Shown here: positions 17,314-27,100 of the stretch, one piece after another
How the letters are laid out: each line of letters opens with the position of its first letter
How positions within the stretch are numbered: position 1 is the first letter of the stretch
Assembly (NCBI GenBank): GCA_023229135.1
Contig: JALNZT010000002.1
Coordinates: forward strand, 62,001-126,000
Origin: Bacteroidales bacterium
Lineage (GTDB): Bacteria; Bacteroidota; Bacteroidia; Bacteroidales; F082
DNA length: 64,000 nucleotides
Reading direction: 5' to 3'
Notes under the pieces: generated by a model
The model's input: only the letters and a program-made list of their open reading frames with translations
What the model was told of the DNA's origin: nothing
Databases searched by the model: none
Translations under genes and position numbers: made by a program

Positions 17314-18990
17314 ATGAATATAGATCTTAAAATTGCACTTGAGGCCAAAATCAGACCAATCGGTGAAATTGCTAAAAAGCTCGGTATTGCGGCAGATGAC
17401 CTGGAGTTATATGGGAAATATAAAGCAAAACTACCCCTTCGTCTGATTAATAGTGAAAAGCTAAAAAATAATCCAGGGAAATTGATCCTGGTATCAGCTA
17501 TTTCTCCTACGCCGGCGGGCGAAGGTAAAACCACGGTGTCCATTGGACTTACCGAAGGTCTTAATCGAATTGGAAGAGCTACGACAGTGGTGCTTCGCGA
17601 ACCCAGCCTGGGACCTGTTTTTGGTATTAAAGGAGGAGCTGCCGGCGGTGGCTATTCACAAGTGATTCCAATGGAAGACATCAACCTGCATTTTACAGGT
17701 GATTTTTCGGCCATCGAGAAGGCCAATAACTTGCTTGCGGCACTTATTGATAACAATATCCAAAGCAATACCCGCTCATTAAATATTGACCCCCGCACGG
17801 TAAGCTGGAAACGCGTAATGGATATGAACGACCGCTCGCTGCGCTCCGTAATTGTTGGACTGGGAGGCACTGCTTCCGGTATCCCGCGCGAAACAAGCTT
17901 TAACATCACTGCCGCCTCCGAAATTATGGCCATCTTATGCCTGGCCGAAGATTTTCATGACCTGAAAGAACGGATGGGGAGAATTTTTGTGGGATTTACT
18001 TTCGACAAAAAGCCGATTTATGCCCGCGATCTGAATGCCGAAGGCGCTATGGCTTTGCTTTTGAAAGATGCGATAAAACCCAACCTGGTGCAAACGCTGG
18101 AAGGCAACCCGGCCATCATTCATGGCGGGCCTTTTGCCAATATTGCCCAAGGTACCAACTCGGTGCTGGCTACTAAAATGGGGCTGTCTTTATCTGATTA
18201 CGTGGTGACGGAGGCCGGCTTTGGATTTGATCTGGGTGCCGAAAAGTTTCTCGACATTAAGTGCGTGTCAGCAGGCCTCGAGCCGCAAGCCGCCGTATTG
18301 GTAGCCACGGTAAGGGCGCTAAAATATCACGGTGAAATTCCTGTTGCCGACCTTAAAGAACCCAATCCACAGGCAGTAAAAGAGGGCTTGCCAAATCTGG
18401 AAAAACATATCGAAAATATGCTCAAATTTAATGTGTGTCCGGTGGTGGCTATCAACCGGTTCGCCACAGATAGCGAGGAGGAGCTAAACGTAATACTCGA
18501 CAGATGCAAGGAGTTGGGTGTTAAAGCAGCAGTGGCTGATGTGTGGGGCAAAGGCGGTGAAGGCACCGAAGAACTGGCACAAGTAGTAGCCAAGGTAGCC
18601 GATGAGTGCGTCTCAAGCTTTAAGCCGATGTATGAACGCGCCTGGTCTATTGAACGAAAAGTTGAGACCATTGCTAAGGAGATCTATGGCGCAAGTGCTA
18701 TTGATTATACCTCACAAGCCAAGAAAGACTTGAAAACAATTGATGCACTGGGTTTAAACCAGTTGGCTGTCTGTATCGCCAAGACGCAGCAATCGCTGTC
18801 TGATAACCCAAAATTACTTGGGCGTCCCAAAAACTTTATCGTGACCGTGCGTCAGATTGAAATAGCTGCCGGAGCAGGATTCGTCATCCCTATCACCGGG
18901 AACATTATGCGCATGCCCGGCTTGCCCCAAACGCCTGCAGCCGAATTTATGAATATTGATGATGATGGTAATATTTCCGGACTCTCCTAA
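17314..18990 (+). CDS. fhs: formate--tetrahydrofolate ligase
   Basis: This 558-residue enzyme joins formate and tetrahydrofolate using ATP to give 10-formyl-THF in one-carbon metabolism. The ATP-binding loop PTPAGEGKTT is at residues 65-74. The family signatures LREPSLGPVFGIKGGAAGGG (about 95-114) and GEVPVADL-like HGEIPVADL are present, and the length is the normal 555-560. It stands alone between its own promoter and terminator and is highly conserved, so the call is secure. Confidence 0.98.
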   Translation: MNIDLKIALEAKIRPIGEIAKKLGIAADDLELYGKYKAKLPLRLINSEKLKNNPGKLILVSAISPTPAGEGKTTVSIGLTEGLNRIGRATTVVLREPSLGPVFGIKGGAAGGGYSQVIPMEDINLHFTGDFSAIEKANNLLAALIDNNIQSNTRSLNIDPRTVSWKRVMDMNDRSLRSVIVGLGGTASGIPRETSFNITAASEIMAILCLAEDFHDLKERMGRIFVGFTFDKKPIYARDLNAEGAMALLLKDAIKPNLVQTLEGNPAIIHGGPFANIAQGTNSVLATKMGLSLSDYVVTEAGFGFDLGAEKFLDIKCVSAGLEPQAAVLVATVRALKYHGEIPVADLKEPNPQAVKEGLPNLEKHIENMLKFNVCPVVAINRFATDSEEELNVILDRCKELGVKAAVADVWGKGGEGTEELAQVVAKVADECVSSFKPMYERAWSIERKVETIAKEIYGASAIDYTSQAKKDLKTIDALGLNQLAVCIAKTQQSLSDNPKLLGRPKNFIVTVRQIEIAAGAGFVIPITGNIMRMPGLPQTPAAEFMNIDDDGNISGLS

Positions 18991-19011
18991 GCAAAGAGAA
19001 TAAGCGCAGAG

Positions 19012-19062
19012 AAGAGCAGGCAAAGACACCTAAAGTGTTGGTAGCCTGCTCTTTTCGTTTTT
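19012..19062 (+). terminator. Rho-independent terminator of fhs
   Basis: AAGAGCAGGC (19012-19021) pairs with GCCTGCTCTT (19044-19053), followed by TTCGTTTTT. It lies 21 bases past the fhs stop. Confidence 0.75.
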
Positions 19063-19099
19063 AGCACTATAGCAATTAAGCCACGCCTTGCTTTTTTAG

Positions 19100-19127
19100 C
19101 CTCAAAAGTTTTAAAAAACTCTTGGGG
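19100..19127. repeat. decayed REP-like palindrome
   Basis: An imperfect hairpin (about 11 of 13 pairs) with the pattern CCTCAAAAGTTTT / AAAACTCTTGGGG. It resembles, in degraded form, the two CCCCAAAGGTTT palindromes at 39,932 and 40,313. It lies in the gap between fhs and the CRISPR-flanking gene; the rest of that gap (19,063-19,363) holds only a candidate promoter. Confidence 0.4.
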
Positions 19128-19239
19128 TTAAAAAATAATCCAATATTTCAGTGCCACAGTCTCGGGGGCAAAGAGAAATAGAATCTTTATTAGTCCTGAT
19201 TTTGCGTCTACTGTAAACCTTTTTCAGGACTAACAATAG

Positions 19240-19247
19240 TATCTTTG
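19240..19247 (+). promoter_or_regulatory. possible -7 box for the CRISPR-flanking DNA-binding gene
   Basis: TATCTTTG fits TAnnTTTG, 117 bases upstream of the start at 19364. A -33 element is unclear. Confidence 0.3.
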
Positions 19248-19363
19248 TTCAATCAATAGTTATTTTTCTTAATTTGCAGTGCGAAAATATCACAAGATAT
19301 TACTATCTTAAACAATAAGTAAAAGGTAGCCAGCTTTGAACTTTTACTCAAAATGTAAACGCT

Positions 19364-21100
19364 ATGATCAGTCTTTCAGATTTGAATAAAAACATGAAAT
19401 TAAGCAATCGGTCCTACGGTATTTGTATGGATTACGATTTAATGACCTTAACTGATTTGATTAACTTTTATGTGCAAAACAAAAGCTTTTTAAAACTCAG
19501 AAATTGTGGCCGGAAATCCAACGCAGAGTTGGTTGCAATCTGTAAAGCCTACGACACTAATGAAGTGCAAGAGCAAAGCGCTGAGGATGGATATTCCTAT
19601 GTCGCAGCAGCTGACAAATTAACAGAAGAACAAGTCAAAGCGTTCGACGCCTATATCAACTTTAAAGCTCAAAGCCTTTCCGTAAGAAGCTATAATGGCC
19701 TTAACGATTTCGCGAAATCTCAAATTAATTTAAAACAATTAATCGTATTGCTTGACCCTGATTTTGATTTACGAAGCATAAAAAATATTGGTCAGTTGTC
19801 AGAGGCGGAGCTTCTTGCTTTTCTGTCTGATATCAGAAATAAACTCAAAAGGCCTGATAATTTAGATGCTGATATTCCTAAACAGCTATTTATTAATCAA
19901 TTTTCAAAAAAAATTAGATGTCAACCTTCTATTCTAAATGACTTATACAGCAGGTGTGTAAAGGATGATAAGCTTTATTTATTTGCTTTTATTCAGCAAC
20001 TATTTGATAAAAGGATTCTTTTTTCAGAGAATCAATGGACCGTTTTCAGGACTGCCTTTAACTTTTGGAATCATTACAGCTACCATCCTTTAGTCGAAAT
20101 CAGTAAATTACTTGGGTTAACAGATGAAAGGGTTCGCCAAATCCGAAAAAACATCTATAAAAAATTGGACTTCACCTTTTCATTTGTTTACGATATCGAT
20201 AACATCTATTACCATACACTTGATGTTAATAATGATTTCATCGATGTAAATGAGGAGCTTTTAGCGTCCATCCAGCAGGAAGAACACGTCAACTTCAACA
20301 AACTTTTTATCCTCAAAATGCTTTCTATCAAGCTGAGCAAATCACATAAACTTATAGGTGATCTGGAAAGCAATTTATACAAAACAAATACTACAGCCAA
20401 TTATCAAAAATCTTTTAATAAGGTATTCTTGGTCTGCAATGAATACGTAAAAGACTACGACTTGAAGGCCCTTTTTAAGGATATGTACAAAAGAATCGCT
20501 GTGCCCAGCAGCAAAACCTATAGTTTGCCCTTGCACCAATACCTGCTCCCATTTATAAAAAAGAATGCCGATACAGATACACATAGGCTTTTAGACATAA
20601 CAAAATTTGTTATTACTGAAGAATTTGGCCCTGATTTAATCAGTGGTGATCACATTTTTTTCTACCGTAATAAACGCGTGAAGCTTTATGAGCATATTTA
20701 CGAAGCCCTGTGTCAAATAGACGCACCGGCTACTGTTGATGATATTTACTTAAAAATGTTAGAAATAAATCCGGACTTACCAAACAGCGGAAAAAGCGTT
20801 AGAACCACAATGATTAAAAACAGTGATGTCTTTATTTCTTTTGGCAAAACAAGTATCTATGGGCTGAAAGAATGGGAAGCCACAAAAAATATCCGTGGCG
20901 GCACCATCAAACAGCTTGCTATTGAATACCTCCAAACTCAATCAAAGCCCCAGCATATTAAGGAAATTCTCGCCTATGTTAACCAATTCAGGAATACAAA
21001 TGTCAATAACTTGATTACAAATTTAAGGCTGGATAAGAAAAATACATTTGTCTTTTTCCCTAAACAGTATGTTGGACTTACCGCCAAAAAACATGTCTAG
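19364..21100 (+). CDS. predicted multi-domain DNA-binding protein (alpha-CTD-like, sigma-4-like and HARE-HTH-like)
   Basis: This 578-residue protein has no enzyme motif but seems built of transcription-related modules. Two helix-hairpin-helix units resemble the RNA polymerase alpha C-terminal domain (about 10-65 with LRNCGRKSNAEL, and about 95-160 with LRSIKNIGQLSEAEL). A sigma region 4-like helix-turn-helix lies at about 240-270 (ISKLLGLTDERVRQIRKNIY). Two C-terminal winged-helix units resemble HARE-HTH (about 440-506 with PATVDDIYLKMLEINPDLP, and about 510-575). It is AT-rich (one line counted at 28% GC) compared with fhs, suggesting transfer. Its stop is 28 bases from the leader-distal end of the CRISPR array, with the two convergent. 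A role in the CRISPR system is not shown. Confidence 0.6.
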   Translation: MISLSDLNKNMKLSNRSYGICMDYDLMTLTDLINFYVQNKSFLKLRNCGRKSNAELVAICKAYDTNEVQEQSAEDGYSYVAAADKLTEEQVKAFDAYINFKAQSLSVRSYNGLNDFAKSQINLKQLIVLLDPDFDLRSIKNIGQLSEAELLAFLSDIRNKLKRPDNLDADIPKQLFINQFSKKIRCQPSILNDLYSRCVKDDKLYLFAFIQQLFDKRILFSENQWTVFRTAFNFWNHYSYHPLVEISKLLGLTDERVRQIRKNIYKKLDFTFSFVYDIDNIYYHTLDVNNDFIDVNEELLASIQQEEHVNFNKLFILKMLSIKLSKSHKLIGDLESNLYKTNTTANYQKSFNKVFLVCNEYVKDYDLKALFKDMYKRIAVPSSKTYSLPLHQYLLPFIKKNADTDTHRLLDITKFVITEEFGPDLISGDHIFFYRNKRVKLYEHIYEALCQIDAPATVDDIYLKMLEINPDLPNSGKSVRTTMIKNSDVFISFGKTSIYGLKEWEATKNIRGGTIKQLAIEYLQTQSKPQHIKEILAYVNQFRNTNVNNLITNLRLDKKNTFVFFPKQYVGLTAKKHV

Positions 21101-21128
21101 TAGTATTAGCCCCTCTCATAGTCATGCT

Positions 21129-24100
21129 GTTTCAATTCCAATAAGGTGCGATTGATAGACGTCTATGCTTTCATAAACTTTCACTAACAAAGTGTTTCAA
21201 TTCCAATAAGGTGCGATTGATAGTTTTTAAAACGCCGATAATTCCGGATGAGTTTATGCGTTTCAATTCCAATAAGGTGCGATTGATAGTGATGCGAATA
21301 GAACCTTTATTGAAATGTAGAAACTGTTTCAATTCCAATAAGGTGCGATTGATAGTTGTTTATCTCCCCAAAGAAGACTTTAGGGGCGCACGTTTCAATT
21401 CCAATAAGGTGCGATTGATAGTCAAAAAGTCCGGGTAATAAAAATCCCGGTATTGAAGTTTCAATTCCAATAAGGTGCGATTGATAGGTTTGAGACATTA
21501 GACAATGATTTTCAAACGAAAGTGTTTCAATTCCAATAAGGTGCGATTGATAGGTACGCGGAAAATACGGAGGATACATTGACCTTGAGTTTCAATTCCA
21601 ATAAGGTGCGATTGATAGACATTCGCCGCGTACATCAATAAATAAAGATAATGCGTTTCAATTCCAATAAGGTGCGATTGATAGATTGCAAATATCGCTT
21701 TCTGGATATGCGGCATAAGCGTTTCAATTCCAATAAGGTGCGATTGATAGCAAATTGTTGAGAAAAACTACATCACCGGCTGGCAGGTTTCAATTCCAAT
21801 AAGGTGCGATTGATAGGCAAAATTCAATCAGGAATTAGGCCGGCTTAAAGAAGTTTCAATTCCAATAAGGTGCGATTGATAGTGGAATTATAATAAAGAC
21901 CTGAACCCGGCGCAAATAGTTTCAATTCCAATAAGGTGCGATTGATAGCCGGATTGCGAAAATAATCGACAACGGTTTTGCCATGTTTCAATTCCAATAA
22001 GGTGCGATTGATAGTTTACCGACCTCAAAATTTAGAAGATTCATTTTGAAGTTTCAATTCCAATAAGGTGCGATTGATAGGGTTCTTGCTTCGTGTAAGC
22101 GTTCATCAGTTTTAAAGTTTCAATTCCAATAAGGTGCGATTGATAGTCCGAACCCTAACAACCTGCTCTCGTTGCACCGGAAGGTTTCAATTCCAATAAG
22201 GTGCGATTGATAGCCATAACACACCGTCGGCACGTGCTCAACATCACACGTTTCAATTCCAATAAGGTGCGATTGATAGCGGAAGCTTTATCAACTGGAC
22301 AGGTTTAGATGTTTCGTTTCAATTCCAATAAGGTGCGATTGATAGTTTGTAATTTTTTCGTTAGCCATTTTATTTGTGATTTGTTTCAATTCCAATAAGG
22401 TGCGATTGATAGTTGATTTGAAGCCGTGGAAGAAAGATGAAATAAAACGTTTCAATTCCAATAAGGTGCGATTGATAGTGAATATCACTGAAATAGCAGT
22501 TTCACACATAGCGAGTTTCAATTCCAATAAGGTGCGATTGATAGTTGTACATTTTATTTTTCATTATCTTGATATTTAAGTTTCAATTCCAATAAGGTGC
22601 GATTGATAGTCTACATAGTGAAACCCGCTTCCGAGGTACATTCCAGGTTTCAATTCCAATAAGGTGCGATTGATAGGCTGCGATTTAAGGGGGATTATAT
22701 GGCGGCTATCCATGTTTCAATTCCAATAAGGTGCGATTGATAGGTTTCGTTTGCCTTCAACGTGGGCGTTTCTGCATTAGTTTCAATTCCAATAAGGTGC
22801 GATTGATAGTATATCGGCGACAATCAGACCACAAGGATCTAAGTAGTTTCAATTCCAATAAGGTGCGATTGATAGGGAACAGCGAGAAGCTAAGAAACCA
22901 AAATATTATGTGTTTCAATTCCAATAAGGTGCGATTGATAGCTTGTTCAGTTACCAAGTTTGACCCCATCGTATATGTTTCAATTCCAATAAGGTGCGAT
23001 TGATAGTCCTTAGCGGCTTTTTTTGTCCTTTTAGAAAATTGAGTTTCAATTCCAATAAGGTGCGATTGATAGTCAAGAATATAGTTTTGAAAATCGTTTT
23101 TTGCTTCCGTTTCAATTCCAATAAGGTGCGATTGATAGATAAATCAGCTTCATCTTTTCGCCTGTTTACCAACCCGTTTCAATTCCAATAAGGTGCGATT
23201 GATAGATTCAATGCTGCAATCACTCCCGCATCTGTTGAGGCGTTTCAATTCCAATAAGGTGCGATTGATAGTTCCACAACGGTATCAATAGCTTGGCCTA
23301 ATAATTTGTTTCAATTCCAATAAGGTGCGATTGATAGAATTTGTCGTTCACCTAAAAAAACCGCTTATGCTGAGTTTCAATTCCAATAAGGTGCGATTGA
23401 TAGTACTTTATTTCTAATCGTTATTTATGTGTTTTACAAGTTTCAATTCCAATAAGGTGCGATTGATAGTGCGTTCTTTTTCAGCTTGTGCTTTTCTTTC
23501 AGCTTGTTTCAATTCCAATAAGGTGCGATTGATAGTCGCAATCTCTTTTCTAATTGATGCTATCTTCTTTTGTTTCAATTCCAATAAGGTGCGATTGATA
23601 GTGAGCTTGACAGTGCTTTATCAGTAGCAGTTTTGAAGTTTCAATTCCAATAAGGTGCGATTGATAGCAATCACGCAAGGAACTACTGAAACAGCTAAGG
23701 TGTTTCAATTCCAATAAGGTGCGATTGATAGGCTGTTAGGCGGCCTGTTCCTCTGGATTCTGCCATTGTTTCAATTCCAATAAGGTGCGATTGATAGATT
23801 CAATCAACTGGACATATACAGGCGCACTACCAACGTTTCAATTCCAATAAGGTGCGATTGATAGGCTTGCGCACTGCTGCGACTTCGTCTGCTGTCGTCG
23901 TTTCAATTCCAATAAGGTGCGATTGATAGCCTTATTACGTGTTGCAATCTCCTTCTGTAAGTCTGTTTCAATTCCAATAAGGTGCGATTGATAGTTAGTT
24001 ACTGGCGTATAGCTGTCTTTGCACATATTCGTTTCAATTCCAATAAGGTGCGATTGATAGGTTTGGACGTGGAAAACTACAAACAGCTGGAAGCCGGTTT

Positions 24101-27100
24101 CAATTCCAATAAGGTGCGATTGATAGAACAAATTTGCAGGTGTAACCAAAGAAACTAAAATAAGTTTCAATTCCAATAAGGTGCGATTGATAGCAAGTGA
24201 GCTGGGCTGGAAAGCTTTTGTCAGTTGTGAGTTTCAATTCCAATAAGGTGCGATTGATAGATCAATCCATTGCACAGCTGCAAAATGTAGCAACAGAGTT
24301 TCAATTCCAATAAGGTGCGATTGATAGAAGTGAGCTGGGCTGGAAAGCTTTTGTCAGTTGTGAGTTTCAATTCCAATAAGGTGCGATTGATAGCACCGCG
24401 CCGCCGACTGGTGGCATGCTTTTGTGAAGGTTTCAATTCCAATAAGGTGCGATTGATAGTGCGCTCAATAGAAATCATGTTCCAGGGTTTGCTTGGTTTC
24501 AATTCCAATAAGGTGCGATTGATAGTTTAGCGGCATTTTTAAGGCATTCGGCTTTCAGGTGGTTTCAATTCCAATAAGGTGCGATTGATAGGCCCCAGCT
24601 ATGCCTTTGTGATTGATAGCATTGTGCGTTTCAATTCCAATAAGGTGCGATTGATAGAATACCAAAACAAAAAAAGTATATCCACTTTCGGGAGTTTCAA
24701 TTCCAATAAGGTGCGATTGATAGGACTTCGCTCTATTTAAGCTATTTCCGCCTACCCATGTTTCAATTCCAATAAGGTGCGATTGATAGTGTTCCTCTGG
24801 ATTCTGCCATTTTTTTACGTTTTATGTTTCAATTCCAATAAGGTGCGATTGATAGTCAGGCTTATTAGCTTCTGGATTTTCGCTTACACGGTGTTTCAAT
24901 TCCAATAAGGTGCGATTGATAGAATAAACTACACCGAACGCCTGCAACCGGCAAAGCGGTTTCAATTCCAATAAGGTGCGATTGATAGAATGATAGTGAA
25001 ATTGAGAGATCAACTAATACCACGTTTCAATTCCAATAAGGTGCGATTGATAGTTACAGATGAAGGCGAAGTTGTAATAGATCCATGTGCGTTTCAATTC
25101 CAATAAGGTGCGATTGATAGTGAACCGTTACAGCATCCCGACACTGATTACATCAGGTTTCAATTCCAATAAGGTGCGATTGATAGTAAGACAGCAATCG
25201 AGTACGCACATCGCGTCGCCCGTTTCAATTCCAATAAGGTGCGATTGATAGGGCTGTAATTATTAATAGATGAATAATTTATTAAATGTTTCAATTCCAA
25301 TAAGGTGCGATTGATAGTCATCTTTGATTGCATCTGTATAGAGCGTACCAAGTGTTTCAATTCCAATAAGGTGCGATTGATAGCTTCTTCAATAAATTCA
25401 AGCAACGAAACGCTAACATGTTTCAATTCCAATAAGGTGCGATTGATAGGGGTTCGATTCCCGCCATCTCCACATCATTCGCCAAGTTTCAATTCCAATA
25501 AGGTGCGATTGATAGCTGCTCCCATCTGCCTTGCATTAGATTCACCACCTCGTTTCAATTCCAATAAGGTGCGATTGATAGTTTCATGGTATTTTTTGCC
25601 GATTTTTTATCCTGGTGTTTCAATTCCAATAAGGTGCGATTGATAGCTGATCAGGGTCGAGAAGCAAATAACGATCTACACCGTTTCAATTCCAATAAGG
25701 TGCGATTGATAGCTCCCAAGCCTCGTTCTTGTTTGTTGCAACATTTTTGTTTCAATTCCAATAAGGTGCGATTGATAGTTCGAGCGTGATACCTTAGCAC
25801 TTGCACCGGCGTTGTTTCAATTCCAATAAGGTGCGATTGATAGGTTTATTGGAAAATTGATACAGTTTCGTGGAATGAAGTTTCAATTCCAATAAGGTGC
25901 GATTGATAGTCCTGATGTTTCAGCTAATGTTTTGATTGTACCACTGTTTCAATTCCAATAAGGTGCGATTGATAGTTAGCAGTTTAGCATTGTGCCGACA
26001 AGCGATTGAACGTTTCAATTCCAATAAGGTGCGATTGATAGGAGTATATCCTCCGGAGGTTTTAAAAGTTCCGTCTGGTTTCAATTCCAATAAGGTGCGA
26101 TTGATAGCTGTTGGATTCCAGTTTTCTGCTACATAATTATGTACGTTTCAATTCCAATAAGGTGCGATTGATAGTAGCTCAGCTAATTGCCAGTGAACAG
26201 CTTAGTTTTGTTTCAATTCCAATAAGGTGCGATTGATAGCAAGCTGATCACGTCTCCGCAATTAAAGAAAAGTTGGTTTCAATTCCAATAAGGTGCGATT
26301 GATAGCAGCTTGTAAATCCGCTTGTTAATGCAAAACAGCTGTTTCAATTCCAATAAGGTGCGATTGATAGACGCAAGAACAGGTTTAACATAATCAGTAT
26401 AGAAATGTTTCAATTCCAATAAGGTGCGATTGATAGTAAATCAGCTTCATCTTTTCGCCTGTTTACCAACCCGTTTCAATTCCAATAAGGTGCGATTGAT
26501 AGAATGCCTGCGATAAATCGAACTCCCAAGCGCCGCCTGGTTTCAATTCCAATAAGGTGCGATTGATAGGAAAATATTTTCTATCTTGCGTACCGTGCCA
26601 ACGAAGTTTCAATTCCAATAAGGTGCGATTGATAGCAGACAAGCCTTAGCATCTGCTGACAATTCCGTTTGTTTCAATTCCAATAAGGTGCGATTGATAG
26701 CAAATAGCTGATTCTGTGAAGTGCTGCTTTGGTTCGGTTTCAATTCCAATAAGGTGCGATTGATAGTACTTGGCGGTTGACATTCTCACCATCGGGCGAA
26801 TCGGTTTCAATTCCAATAAGGTGCGATTGATAGTCTCATAAAGAGAGGCATTTTCCGGGTCTAACTCTCGTTTCAATTCCAATAAGGTGCGATTGATAGA
26901 GTAAATAACGCCTTTGCCGTTAACTTCATCAGCCCGTTTCAATTCCAATAAGGTGCGATTGATAGTTTTTCCGGTGCTGTCTGAATAATATATGTTTGCA
27001 TGTTTCAATTCCAATAAGGTGCGATTGATAGCTCGCGTTTTTCGGGATTCTTGTAAAAACTTAGGGGGTTTCAATTCCAATAAGGTGCGATTGATAGTTT

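Noticed and set aside
24592..24627. Spacer containing GTGATTGATAG, similar to the repeat end
   Set aside because: The match is short and internal, the spacer has normal length and flanking repeats, so it is probably chance rather than a degenerate repeat.
23732..24825. Reading a PAM (AAA) from the overlapping spacers
   Set aside because: It is a single observation and the two spacers could come from variant elements; not enough to state a PAM.
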